Of a stretch of 64,000 nt of DNA, positions 23,238-35,189 are shown one piece after another. The stretch is from contig NW_025939705.1 of the NCBI RefSeq assembly GCF_000764305.2, forward strand, positions 1 through 64,000, in the 5' to 3' direction. Position numbers and translations under genes: made by a program. The stretch is from Hyalella azteca. Its lineage: Eukaryota > Arthropoda > Malacostraca > Amphipoda > Hyalellidae. A model generated the notes under the pieces. That model made no database searches. It saw nothing but the letters and a program-made list of their open reading frames with translations, and was not told the DNA's origin. How positions within the stretch are numbered: the first letter of the stretch is position 1; every line of letters begins with the position of its first letter.

Positions 23238-23640
23238 CAGGGTGCGGCGCGGGAACTTACTTATTTGAATTGCGCGCCACGTGGCGGCCATTAGTCCTAG
23301 GAAGGTGGCGCCATGCGCAATATGGTGCGCGGGCTATGAAGTTTTTCGTCCACTCAGTTCAGTTGCGACCATGCAGTGGTCGAGAGAGGAGCGCGCGTTC
23401 ATGACATTGGTCCAGACATGCTTGAGAAGGTGGAGCGAAACTTCCGATCTCGTCTGACAAAATGTATTGAACAGCATGGAGGTCACCTACAAGATGTAAT
23501 ATTAAAGAATTAAACTTGTAAGTAAACCCAACGAAACTTTAAATGTAGCTCTTTGTAAAAAAGAAAGAATTAAAACGCTATCTTTAATACCTTTTACTTT
23601 GTGATTTTTTTAAAAGAGTAAGTTCCCACGCCGCACCCTG
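23238..23640 (+). mobile_element. Mariner-like MITE, internally deleted, TA target duplication
   Basis: Ends CAGGGTGCGGCGCGGGAACT and, inverted, AGTTCCCACGCCGCACCCTG, each flanked by TA. Inside, an ATG frame reads MQWSREERAF (typical transposase start) and soon after a frame ends LTKCIEQHGGHLQDVILKN before TAA (typical transposase C-terminus). It is thus a full transposon with nearly all of the catalytic core deleted. It is related to the longer remnant at 40558-41512. Confidence 0.8.
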
Positions 23641-24029
23641 TAAAATAAGACTAAAGGATCGTAAGACGGATGCCATTCAGGGAGAAGTTCTTCACGGCAA
23701 AAAAAAAAAAACACAGCTGTAAGGTGTCTAGGGTGAGATGTGAGTATCTTCCGGTTAAGATGAATTGTAATGAAACATCGATCCAGTAGTTAGGAAAAGT
23801 TTTTTCAAACCAAACACAATTAACATGAAGTATTTTCCCATTGAAAACACTTGAAAAGAACATGAAAATTCCCCATAAAACATACCTTAATCATGATTAA
23901 AATTATCGGAAAAAATCATCAGTAAGTGTAAAATAATTCCAATCAGAAAAGTAGGTCGAAATAAAACTTTCACATTTTTAAATTCAATTATTCGCAACTC
24001 CGGTGTTATTATTTATATATAGGTTAGAA

Positions 24030-24105
24030 TATATATAGCAGTATATCTATATAGTAGTAGTATATCTATATAGTAGTAGTATATCTATATAGTAGCTATA
24101 TAGAG
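24030..24105. repeat. TATCTATATAGTAG microsatellite
   Basis: Several units of TATCTATATAGTAGTAG next to a degenerate 27-bp-type array (24105-24200, GTGGCGCAATAAA). Confidence 0.75.
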
Positions 24106-24231
24106 GATAGTACATTGTGGCACAATAAAGAGGCCAGTGCTGCGTGGCGCAATATAGAGGAATTGGGGGCGCAATAAACGCAATGTGGCGCAATAAACTT
24201 CAGCAAGGGATAAGTTACACGGAATGCCACG

Positions 24232-24425
24232 TCACCGCCTTCAAATATTCGCTAGTTTTAGAGCCATGCTGGCCAACTCTGTCGGCAATAAGAACCCGTT
24301 ACGGGGCATGACTTGAGAGCCTCCTTCCTGGGGCCGTCCTGTCAAAACCCGCATAAGATCACGTAGTCTCAGATTTCTCGCCTGGGATTGGTGGGTTCAG
24401 ATTGAAAGTGATTGGCTGCCGGAGT
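24232..24425. other. Conserved GC-richer block, unit 3/4
   Basis: Counterpart of 7616-7815 and 32495-32690, lacking the 2-base insertion seen in unit 1. Confidence 0.4.
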
Positions 24426-24807
24426 TTGATCTAACTTCTCGAGTGTAAATTCCCATGCCGGCTTGGAGCAGGAATGATTCATTTCTATTTCTAATGAAGT
24501 AAATGATTTTACAGTTCCATGCACGCAATTTATTTAAAGGCCGCTAACCTTTAAATGACTTCGTTGAAGGATAAAAAAAGATGAATGACTTATTTTTCTC
24601 TATATCTTCTCGTGATATATAACACGAGTAAAGACATATTTATGTACGGCACACGAATGAAAGGCTGAAACGATCAGACTTGGTACTATCAATTTAATAA
24701 ATCTGATGATTTTGTAGTAGAAGTGACCGACTGGTTACTGCATCGGTCGACCTGCAGGTATGGCTACTGAATTGGTGGTAGACGTGACCTGATGGTCCAT
24801 CGCTGCC

Positions 24808-25598
24808 AACCTCGGAGACTATTTAGCGATGGTTGTAAGTTCCGATCCACAAGCTATCGTAATATCCAAAGTTCTCACACAGTGATAGCAACGAAGAAAG
24901 TGTGTCGATGTGCACAATAAAGATGCGAAACTAACAATAAATTGCCAATTTGATATTTAAAAGTAAGATCACGAGCCAGAATCATGGGAAATGAGTCCCT
25001 TATACTGCAACAAGCGATTTCATATATTCTTTTCGCCTCAAAAATATTTCCAATTAAGTGCACAACATCAAAAGATTTCAACTTTTCATTAATCAATTAA
25101 AAAAACGAAAATTAATAATATTCAAACCGTAGCGTACACAAACACAAGCACTATTTTCTATCACACATTTCTTAATCGATTTAACTGATGCAAGTTAAGA
25201 TTACCATAAAGTAAGGCAGATGCCAGTATAGCTATTATTATTATTATAATTAATATCTAATAATACAACTTTAATAATGGATAACTGCTGAGGAGTGTCG
25301 GACAAAATTAATGCGGTGCATGTGTTTGCTCTAGATAATCCAAATTCAACACACAGCATGATCTAATGAGCAGTCCGGCGAATTACAACAATAAAGGACC
25401 GCTATAATTCCAATACTGAGGTGCAAAGTAATATTGCCTTATGTTTAACTCATCATCATGCATCCGTTAGTCCAGCGTCGCTCACCATAATTGAGCGATT
25501 ACCTCCCATGACACGTCTGCCTGCACTCTTGCTTTAGACTCGTTTAGGGAGAATCGCGGCGGCAGAACAAAACGAAACTTTTGTATGGTGTAAGAATG
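24808..25598. repeat. Near-identical copy of 13961-14750, ends at assembly gap
   Basis: Over nearly 800 bp only a handful of differences from 13961-14750 are visible, whereas equivalent segments of units 1 and 5 differ throughout. The copy stops at the N. This looks like a mis-placed contig end or very recent duplication. Confidence 0.75.
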
Positions 25599-25599
25599 N
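25599..25599. other. Assembly gap (single N)
   Basis: The N separates the left spacer from the inside of exon 3. Exon 4, intron 3 and most of exon 3 of unit 4 should lie here, about 1.5 kb by comparison with units 3 and 5. Gap length is therefore not one base. Confidence 0.9.
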
Positions 25600-25632
25600 A
25601 CATGAATAAATGCATCGAGGCCGGAGAAAACG

Positions 25633-26125
25633 CTGCAGAACAAGCACACAAAAATTAATCACGGAGAACGTATAAACGCTGCCGAGCATGCACACAAACA
25701 ACAATCATCGAGGCAGTATAAACGCGGCAGCACATGCACACAAACAACAATCATCGAGGCAGTATAAACGCGACAGCACATGCACACAAACAACAATCAC
25801 CGAGACCGTATAAACGCTGTAGCACATGCACACAAACAACAACTATCGGGACCGTATAAACGCTGCAGCACATGCACACAAACAACAATCATCGAGACCG
25901 TATAAACGCTGCCGCACATGCACACAAACAACATTCATCGAGACCGTATAAACGCTGCTGCACATGCACACAGACAACAAATCATGGAGACCGTATAAAC
26001 GCTGCAGCTCATGTACACAAACAACAATCACTGAGACCGTATAAACGCTGCCGCACATGCACACAGACAACAAGTAATGGAGACCGTATAAACGCTGCAG
26101 CACATGCACACAAACAACACTGGCA
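25633..26125 (-). repeat. 46-bp acceptor minisatellite, unit 4, longest array
   Basis: Ten to eleven units of ACCGTATAAACGCTGCAGCA followed by CATGCACACAAACAACAATCA. On the minus strand most units hold a GCAG|CGTTTATAC junction identical in form to the real exon 3 acceptor. The units keep an open minus-strand frame rich in Cys and Val. Confidence 0.85.
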
Positions 26126-27370
26126 AGCTTCAATGGTATTATGTCAATTCGGATAAGCATAATTATGTGCAACAGGAATCGTATTATGCCACTGGACATT
26201 ATTTTTTTTAAATCTTATTTTAATTATCATATAAGTGAGTCTCAGAAGTAATTGGTGAGCGGAAAATGTAAAGTTTTATTTCAAGCAACAACAATTTATT
26301 TTTAATAGTGTATTAATTCGAACGTTCCTGAAATGTACTAACCTCTGCAAAAATGGTGATTAACATCGCATATTCATGGTGATTAACATCGTGGCCACGG
26401 TTTAGATTATATCTAGTTGTTCCTAACCTTTAAAAACAGCTACAAAATTTCGATGCGTTGGCTAGTATAAATACAAATTTCCCAACTTGAAAAGTTTGTG
26501 CAGTACAGTTTGAGAAAATCATCGTATATTTAAAATTAGTAGTAAATTCAGCTAATTAATTTCGCTCATTCAGATTGTTCCATCATGTAATGAAGTGTTG
26601 CTGCAAATTTCCCACACTGTATGTCAGTCTACGAAGTTTAAGTAGAACCGACTCTGACCTCGGTGATAAGTTGAGTATAGCCGTCAGATACTATATGCCG
26701 ATCCCGACTTGCGTCCTGGTTCCTCTCTTATAGGATTTTGACTCAGACGCCAGGGTGAGTTGCGTGCTATGGTGGTGAAATCTAGCTTGGAATACTTGAT
26801 GGAATATCGTGATTTTTGTGTATATAACGACTTGTCATGCGTAGATATTTACTTTCTGTTTTCTCTGTTTTCTGTTGTAGGATCGTGCATTTTCTCAGAT
26901 CTCCATGCGTAAGCTCTCTCCTCGCATTTTGCTCTCATCGCACTTTAACTTCCTCCGCATTTAATTTGTTAGTTCGTTTAACTCATATGCCGCACCTGTT
27001 AGATTTGTTTAGTTTCAATTTGCCGTTTATCTTTATTAAATAAATTTAAGAAAGTTTGTTTGAGTAACTATCCGCTCCGTCCAAGCTCTTGCTGATGAAA
27101 CCAATAGGGAAGTTGCATTTAATTTCCGGTCATTGGTGGACGTGACAATTAGACCATCCGAACTTTGAGGTGACGCGATTAATTAGCTATTATTCAAGAT
27201 TAGTTCGTCACACATCATAATGGAAACTAATATAATGATGTCGGAATCATGGAGATTCCTTAAATATTACAAGTGATAGAGCGCGGAAACTCATTACGAC
27301 AAAAGTACCGCAGTGTCTTCTAAAGTGAACAGCAGAACATGTGCAATGCAGCAACAAAGCCGAACGACGG
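26126..27370. other. Intron 2 middle of unit 4, no gene seen
   Basis: Includes an inserted stretch (about 26460-27180) absent from units 1, 3 and 5, of unknown origin. It has a tract near 26860 resembling pyrimidine-rich sequence, but no supported exon. Confidence 0.4.
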
Positions 27371-27902
27371 ACAGGCAGAAAACTCACGTAACTTGAAGAT
27401 GGTCAGGCAGAACACTCAAGGAATTTGATGAAGGCCTGGCAGAACACTCACGGAACTTAAAGAAGGCCTTGCAGAACACTCACGGAACTTGGAGGGGGCC
27501 AGGCAGAATACACTCGGAACTTGAAGAAGGCCTGGCAGAACACTCATGGAACCTGAAGATGGCCTAGCAGAACATTCTCGGAACATGATGATGGTCTAGC
27601 TCTAGCAGAACACTCTCGGAACTTGAAGAAGGCCTTGCTGAACACTCTCGGAACTTGAAGAAGGTCTTTCAGAACACTCAAGGAACTTGAAGAAGGCCTA
27701 GCAGAACACTCATGGCACTTGAAGGGCAGGCAGAACACTCAAGGAACTTCAAGAAGGCCAGACAGAACACTCACGGAACTATAAGAAGGCCAGGCAGAAC
27801 ACTCACGGAACTTGAAGTAGGCCAGGCAGAACACTCACGGAACTTGAAGAAGGCCAGGCAGAACACTCGCGGAACTTGAAGTAGGCCAGGCGGAACACTC
27901 AC
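27371..27902 (-). repeat. 32-bp donor minisatellite, unit 4
   Basis: About 17 units abutting exon 2. Some show GTAGGCC in place of GAAGGCC and a few are shortened (27720, 27600), which changes the frame of any read-through. Confidence 0.85.
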
Positions 27903-28611
27903 AGAACTTGAAGAAGGCCGAGCTGCCGGCCAGAGGTCGGGTGGTCACGGTGGTCGCGTCGCACTCAGTGAGGCGGCAGACGTCAGCCACGGGGTCGTAG
28001 GAGCCGCCGGTACACCCGCTTCGCTGCTGGCACCGAATGTGGCACTCGCCTGGACACAAGGCAGCCGCTCACGCGTGGCACGCGAGGTTTGGCCTTGCAT
28101 GAATTTTACAGCGCTTTATGGTGGACTCATTCGCTCTACGCTGTGATAAGCTTGAATGAAATATGTAGTTGAGTAAGCCTCATAAGCCAGTAGGTGTGAT
28201 TTTAGGTATTCATTGTCTACTTATTTTCATAAACTTTGGTGGTTATAATCTAGGAATAAGTGTTTTGAGCTGATTATTTAGAATAAATTTGCACATTTTT
28301 GCCCTCTCACTTATAGTGAAATCAGCCTATCAAATTACCAATTATTTCATTACATTCCAACTATGAGTTTATTTCTTTAAAGTAATCAGCAAAGTTAGAA
28401 TTATTACATATGGTCAGATTGCAATACTCTTTGTTGTTTGATTGAGCGCTCATATGAGCTCTGCTTTCTATAATATATACTATAGATTCGACAGTAACCA
28501 GTAGGCATTAGGGCACTTTGAGTGCCAGTATTTTTCAACCTATGTTCTTATAAACTTATTAGCTTAAAATGTGCTGGTGAGCATGCGACGTTCTAGAATT
28601 ACGATTGAATA

Positions 28612-28797
28612 AGCAAAGACAGCGTGCACGGTCGTAGCAAAGGTCGAAGGAAACCAAACTCGTTTGATAACCGAAGCAATCCGCTGATCTGTGCAGCTCG
28701 GAGAAGTTCCTGGCCGAGCAGTGGTCATTCAAACGTTGGAGTCACCATGGAGCATCATGAGGCTCCTGTATTGATGTATACGGCCCACTGATGACAT
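28612..28797. other. Conserved block in intron 1, unit 4
   Basis: Copy of the 12776-12961 block. The left edge carries a one-base change of length, so the long plus-strand frame of units 2 and 3 is broken at its start here. This argues against a coding role. Confidence 0.35.
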
Positions 28798-29652
28798 AGG
28801 TCGGAGCTACAGCAATGACCGCCTCAGCAGGAACTAAAATTGATGGGTGTCCGACTGTCAATGATGCAGTGTCGCTTCACGTCATCAACAGAAAACAGCC
28901 TTCGCATCACGTTACGTCTGAGCTACTCAATTCTCTAAAAATGTGTTTTCAAAGTCAGGCAGTCAATCTGCGTCTACCCTGAATGGTAGTGAAATATATA
29001 CGTCTGGTAGAATTGACCCAAGTTTCTCGATGAAGGGGGTCAGCGCGTATGCCTAATTGGCTCTCCCAAGGCTTCAGAAAATTGTATGATATGAGAGTGG
29101 AAGATGAAAATTGCAACAGCTGAGGAGGTAACTTTTTTTAAATCATTCGTACATGTACCACATATCTTTCTGCTCTGGACGCCAGTGCTCTTGTTGCGCT
29201 TCGTTTCACCAGACACGTTAAACGCGGGCTCGTCATCCCACTGGGTTGGGCTGTTTTAGGATGCTTGTGATCGTCGCTTGTAGATCAATTTCCGAGAAAA
29301 TAGTGAGCGAGCTAGAGCCTCTCAAAACAGTTTTCACTATAGCATCTACTTTCTACTACTGACGTGGACGATGAATTGCCTCGAACCTCAACTATCGATG
29401 GAATGATTTATATGACATTTCAACAAATGTTTTAGATTTTTTATCGAACCATGGATAAATTTATGTGCCGTAGACATGAAATTGCGAGAATCACGAGAAA
29501 ATAGACGGATTTTTAATCCTTTGTTGAGTGATTCTTTACGTAATCTATGCACACATAGAAAAATTCGAGAAATACATCGAAACTATGCAAGAATTAGATT
29601 TATGGTGAAAGTATATTGATTTTACGCGGGTGATGATCAAATTACCCATCAC

Positions 29653-29724
29653 ATTGATGCTTATCACATTGATGCATATCACATTGATGCATATCACATT
29701 GATGCATATCACATTGATGCATAA
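29653..29724. repeat. 15-bp tandem repeat, five units
   Basis: ATCACATTGATGCAT repeated about five times within intron 1 of unit 4. It has expanded from the local sequence CATCACATTGATG that appears once in unit 1. Confidence 0.85.
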
Positions 29725-29776
29725 ATACATTACCGGCCTGATTGATGAAAATCACATTGCGGGTCAGATTGTTAAA

Positions 29777-30181
29777 TGCGCAATGGGAACGCAGGTATTA
29801 CTTTGCCCGGGGACGCGAGTTTGGGCCGGCAGAGGACTTGGGATGGGCCTGTGGCCGCGGCCTTCGCGGCTTTTGGAAGCGGGGGACCAAATATCCAGGG
29901 CTCGTCTACTTGCAGCGGCGAGGAGAGAGAGTGGCTTGTGGCTTCACGCTATTCCTTCGGATGCTCTTGGAACACTTCTAGATCCCGACTCCTTCCGCGT
30001 CTCAATTGCTCTTCGAGTTGGCGCAAATGTATAGAGTCGGTGTAGGCCACCATCAGAGGCGTTAAGGTCGGGGCCCTGATCATTGACATGAAACCATTCC
30101 CTGTTTTTAATTAATAAAATCAATTCCTTTTTTTTTTGTTGGAATGGTGAGTGTGGGAGGCCTTTTCAAAAAAAAAAAAGC
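29777..30181 (+). mobile_element. Poly(A) retroposon with 8-bp target duplication
   Basis: A GC-rich insert in AT-rich surroundings, flanked by TTGTTAAA at 29769-29776 and 30182-30189, and ending in a run of 11-12 A. An AATAAAATC lies about 70 bases from the tail. An open frame covers the first two thirds (for example GLVYLQRRGERVACGFTLF) but matches no family I recognise. Likely a 5'-truncated LINE or a retrocopied transcript. Confidence 0.65.
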
Positions 30182-30741
30182 TTGTTAAAGATTGCCTGTC
30201 TCATTGATGATGATAAGATTGCTGGTCAGACTGATTGTAGGACATTTTTGTTAGCCAGAGTTCATTATATGTCGTCAACGTGTCTCTAGGTTGATTTCAA
30301 AAATCATTCAAAATCATCATCTCCTTTTTCATTTCAAAAGGAGTGACCTAAAATGTCGGAGCAGACTTCAAATGCTGTGTATAGACATGTTGCGATTGCA
30401 ATCAATAATAATCACGCCTCAAATATTGATGATTACGAGTTCATTCAAGCCCCCCAATGAGATAACATCGAATTACTACTGTATGAAATAAATACTGGGC
30501 TGTAGACACGCCTATAAAGTTTGATTCATTCTTTCAGAAATCAATATATGATTAACGTAGGTGAAGAAAATAGAAATAATTTAGCTGCACCTACACTGGT
30601 CAATGACGTGCAGCGTTTCGCTGACGGGGCTGTGGAGCTGTTCAGATTTTAGAACGAGAATCAAGTTTTCAGTTCACAGGTGAACAAAAGCTGATCGTCA
30701 AATAGAGCTCGTTTCTAATTTCATTTTATTTTTTATTTCAG

Positions 30742-30923
30742 GCGTAATTTCACGCACGTCTCGGTACTTGACCACGAAATCTGCCGCGCCGCGTGACGGA
30801 CCGAATCATTCGATGATCAGAAGCCAGCGACCAGCGAAGGGACTTGCCGTGACTGTTAAGTTCTTTGATCAAATCTGCCCGCAAGACTGGAAGATTCCCG
30901 GAACTTTGGCTCTCAGGTTTTAG
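30742..30923 (+). CDS. Candidate plus-strand terminal exon, unit 4
   Basis: Third copy of the 5560-5744 block, again after TTTTTTATTTCAG. It keeps the frame to a TAG after GTLALRF. The first Cys (VISCTS in the other copies) has become Arg, which weakens the case for a functional secreted domain in this unit. Confidence 0.3.
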
Positions 30924-31335
30924 TGACGACCAAGAAAAGGCTACAAATTCTGTTCGAAATTCCAGCAATGATAAAATAGTCAGCACGATATTCATGCTTT
31001 GATTGTTATTGAACGAACTCGAGTCTTATCAGAAGAAAAATAATTTCGCTAGGCTACATTTTCCAAGTCATTAAAAAAGCTGACGAAATAAGCGGTGCTT
31101 GCATCAGGGAAGCTCGACTTGATCCATCTGAATAATGGTTCACGAATAATGGTAATTCTAATGGTTCGGGAACAACGAACCATTTTTCAGTGCTGATGGA
31201 ATCTGTTGCGTTAATACTCAATTATCTCGCTCCGTTATGATAGTTCATCAAAGGATTTTAATAAATTTTGGGGACAAACTTGATAAAAATTAAATGTACA
31301 TTTTTGATGGGGCTAAGTTTACCAGTGTATTTATT

Positions 31336-31990
31336 GTTTACGTATATATTTAACATTGGTGTAGTTTGGCAGAAGATTTTATTTAATGCAGGTTTCATTG
31401 AAGACCAGAGAGTATTTCTTATTGACAATTTTCTTATTGTTTTTCTCTATTCGGCAAATTAGGCTCTTGATAGGAACTGAAAAGTCAAATATCAGGTTTC
31501 CAAGGGACATTTTATTATAATTTTAATTTTACGACGTTTCGAAACAGATTGGAATCAAAGCTTGAATTACGAGAACAATTTTAACGTCCTGACAAATCCG
31601 GTAGTTTGTAAATTAATAGCTGGAGACTCCTGCTTGATGATGAGAGCCTCAGCTATGGCCAGTCTCGTGGCGTCTGGGCTGGCCATAGCTGGCGTCTCGT
31701 GGCGTCTATGGCCAGTCTCGTGGCCAGTCTCGTGGCGTCAAATTCACTTGTTGCAAAACTCGTCCTCTACTTGATAATGAATGAAGTTGCATTCGAAACG
31801 TCGTAAAATTAAAATTATAATAAAATGTCCCTTGGAAACCTGATATTTGACTTTTCAGTTCCTATCAAGAGCCTAATTCGCCGAATAGAGAAAAACAATA
31901 AGAAAATTGTCAATAAGAAATACTCTCTGGTCTTCAATGAAACCTGCATTAAAGTATATATTTAAGTATATATGGAGATATTTTATATAT
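31336..31990 (-). mobile_element. Penelope-like element remnant, unit 4
   Basis: Flanks 31385-31550 and 31787-31960 are almost perfect inverted repeats, both with CGAAACGTCGTAAAATTAA in the appropriate orientation. The middle keeps only the end of a GIY-YIG domain (minus strand AEALIIK and INLQTTGFVRT-like) and a short local GGCCAGTCTCGTGGCGTC tandem repeat (31660-31740). Confidence 0.6.
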
Positions 31991-32354
31991 TTATATGTGG
32001 ACATATTTGATCACAGTCTGATGGCAGTGAATATTGCATCAAGAGAAATGCCTGTATCATGAATTGAAATACCTAACCCACCGGTAAATTTTTTAGAATG
32101 CAATATGCTTTTTAAACCTTGTACTGCATAGTTGCAACCGTACTTACACTTGTTACGATTATAGCGTGGTAAAATTGTGCAAGGGAAAAAAATAGATCGG
32201 AAATTTGGAATAATAAAACGAATAAAATTAAGCATCATTGGGCGGATGCTATTCAGCGCGAATTTCTTCACGGCAATAAAGCTTTTCTATAAGGCGTCCA
32301 GGATGAGATGTGAGGATCCTCGGGTTACGATGATCGAAATTATAATATGGCCTC

Positions 32355-32455
32355 CAGTGGTCTTATTGAATAATGAATGAAGTAAATGATGAATGATTCA
32401 ATAATGAATGAAGTGAATGATGAATGAATTGAATAATGAATGAATTCTAATAAGA
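32355..32455. repeat. GAATGA-type simple repeat, unit 4
   Basis: Counterpart of 7490-7565; imperfect GAATGAAGTGAATGATGAAT. Confidence 0.6.
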
Positions 32456-32494
32456 TCAACAGCGGAACGGAATAAGTAACACGAAATGCCTCGT

Positions 32495-32690
32495 CTCAGC
32501 CTTCAAATATTCGCTAGTTTTATAGCCATGCTAGCCAACTCTGTCGGCAATAAGAACCCGTTACGGGGCATGACTTGATAGCCTCCTTCCTGGGGCCGTC
32601 CTGTCAAAACCCGCGTAAGTTAACGTAGTCTCAGATTTCTCGTCTGGGATTGGTGGGTTCAGATTGAAAAGCCGTCAGTGATTGGCCGTC
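32495..32690. other. Conserved GC-richer block, unit 4
   Basis: Third copy of the 7616-7815 block, about 95% alike by eye. Confidence 0.4.
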
Positions 32691-32814
32691 AGAGTTTCGA
32701 TCTCGTAACTGTTTTTGGAAGTACGACCCCTGGTAGACAACGCGCATGCAAACGATGGTTCTGAAGAATATCCTATCAGGACTTTATATGAATGGTTACT
32801 TCTCTCATGACGAT

Positions 32815-33300
32815 GTGTTCCGAGAAATACGGGCAAAATTGTAGACGTATTCCAAAGAAACGAACGAAATTATAGAAGTGTTACGAAGATACTAACAAAA
32901 TTGTAGACGTATTACAAGGAAGCAAACAAAATTGTGGACGCTCTACGAGGTAGCGAATAAAAACGTAGAAGTGTTACGAGTAGGCAAACAATATTGTAGC
33001 CGTGTTGGAAGGAAGAAGCAAAATTGCAGACGTGTTTCAGTGAAAATTCAAAATTGCACGTCTTTCGAGGCAGAAGCAAAATTGCAGACATGTTTCAAGG
33101 ATATGCAAAATTAAAAACGTGCTTCGAGGAAGAGGCAAAATCGCGGAAGTGTTTACAGGAAGAGGCAAAATTGCAGAAGTGTTTCGAGGAAGAGGCAAAA
33201 TTACAGACGTGTTTCAAGGAAGACGTAAAATTGCAGGCGTGTTTCGAGGAAGAGGCAAAATTGCACACGTGTTTGGAGGAAAAAGCAAAATGGCTGACTG
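32815..33300. repeat. 30-bp minisatellite, unit 4
   Basis: Left part resembles the 31-bp array at 7925. The right part is 30-bp units GTGTTTCGAGGAAGAGGCAA plus AATTGCAGAA. As 30 is a multiple of 3, a plus-strand frame (33024-33392) repeats a CFEEEAKLQT-like decapeptide and runs on into a GC-rich tail. No promoter or splice support. Confidence 0.8.
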
Positions 33301-33769
33301 CTTGCGGCTGGGGGTCGTCGGGAGACGAAGACGGCGCACCAGTGTGGCCTGGGGCTCCACCGTCCAGCATTAACAAAGGAAATGGCAACTGAAACTCAAT
33401 TAAGCTGGGCGTTGCAAGCTGCAGTCGTGAGTTGGGTGATGATTACTGCAGTCGTAAGTTTAGCGCTGATACGGTAGTCGCAAGTTGAACGATGATTTCT
33501 GCAGTCGTATGGTGGTCGATGAGAACTACAGCCGTAAGTTGGTCGATGATCAGTTCAAGTGTGTCGTTCATGTTTGCGGCGGTTGGAAGGCTTCAAGCAA
33601 ATTGAGGCGCGTGGCTCTTGATTGCAGCTACGTGGGTGAGGTGCGGGCGAGACTGTCGGCCTGTCGCTAGACTCGGAGTTGTGGGGTCATTTCGCTTCAT
33701 TGTCAGATTGTTTGCAGGAAAGCTTCGGTCATACCATGTTTATCCGCTCATCTTGTCGTGACGGGACAC

Positions 33770-33935
33770 AACTGCATGCTCCAAACACTAAATTCCCAGC
33801 ATTCGGGTCTCTGAATGCTTCGCAGTGAACCCCGAAAGCTCCCACGACTTATCGGCTCTGCTCTGCGGATACGATCGGTACACTTATTGTACGGTGTCAA
33901 TATTTGCGACGGAGTAAGCGGTCGCCAGGTGAGGC
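33770..33935. other. Conserved array block, counterpart of 8700-8900
   Basis: Shares CCCAGCATTCGGGTCTCTGA and CGGCTCTGCTCTGCGGAT. No open frame common to both copies. Confidence 0.35.
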
Positions 33936-35189
33936 GAGAGCGTTATTTAAATTAGAACGGAAAGCCACGCGTGAGTCGACAACGAGATTGAGAACTGAAT
34001 TTAATTTAACATTTAACGATGTTAGGCTAACTAGTGACGCTAATTTTGCTAGCTTAAATTCCCATGCCGACTTGGAGCAGGAATGATTTATTTCCATTTC
34101 TATATGGAAGTAAATGATGTTATAGTTCCACGCACGTAATTAATTTAAAAGTAAAGCTAGCCGGCTTATGACTTCGTTGAAGGAAAATAAAAATATGGAC
34201 GACTTTTTTCACTATATCTTCACGTTATATTTAACATGAATAAAGATATATTTATATACGCCACACGAATAAAAGGGTGAAACAATCAGACTTGGTACTA
34301 TCAATTTAATAAACCTGATGATTTTGTAGTGGAAGTGACCGACTGGTTACTGCATCGGTCGATCTGCAGGTATGGCTACTGAATTGGTGGTAGACGTGAC
34401 CTGATGGTCCATCGCTGCCAACCTCGGAGACTATTTAGCGATGGTTGTAAGTTCCGATCCACAAGCTATCGTAATATCCAAAGTTCTCACACATTGAAAG
34501 CAGCGAAGTGTCAGAAAGTGCACGATAAAGATACGAAACTAACAATAAATTGCCAATTTGGTATTTAAAAGTAAGATCATGAGCCAGAATCATGGGCGAG
34601 GGGCCCTTACTGTAACAAGCGATTTCATATATTCTTTTTACCTCAAAAATGTTTCCAATTAAGTGCACATCAAAATGATATCAACTTTTCATTAATCAAT
34701 GAAAACACGAGAATTAATAATATACAAACCATAGAGTAAACAAACACAAGCACTAGTACACATTTTTAAATCAATTTAATTGATGCAAGTCGAAATTGCC
34801 ATAACGTAAGACAGTTGCCAGCATAACATTGCTTCTATTATTATTACTATTATTATAATTATCATCTAAGAATACGCCTTTAATAATGGATAACAACAGA
34901 GGAGTGTCGGACAAAATTATTGCGGTGTGTTTTCTCTAGATAATTCAAATGCAACACACAGAGAATGATCTAATGAGCAGTCCAGCGAATTACAACAATA
35001 CAGGACCGCTATAATTCCAGTACTGAGGTGCAAAGTCATATTACCTTATAGTTAACTCATCATCATGCATCCGTTAGTCCAGCGTCGCTCACCATAATTG
35101 AGCGATTACCTCCCATGACACGTCTGCCTGCACTCTTGCTTTAGACTCGTTTATGGAGAATCGCGGCGGCAGAACAAAACCAAACTTTT

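Larger units (their letters stand above)
25600..30642 (-). pseudogene. CTLD-like gene copy, unit 4, incomplete
   Basis: Exon 3 survives only as its first 33 bases (25600-25632, CTGCAG|CGTTTTCTCC) because of the gap. Exon 2 (27903-28049) is intact, with an Ile where other units have Met. Exon 1 survives as 48 bases (30595-30642): the linker end is present, but the donor has changed from GTAAGT to GTAGGT and the signal peptide part is deleted, joined to upstream AGATTTTAGAA sequence. Exon 4 is not in the assembly. Probably a pseudogene; the gap prevents a firm verdict. Confidence 0.6.

Noticed and set aside
25843..26199. 118-codon Cys/Val-rich minus-strand frame
   Set aside because: Periodic translation of the 46-bp acceptor repeat; no start, splice or domain evidence.
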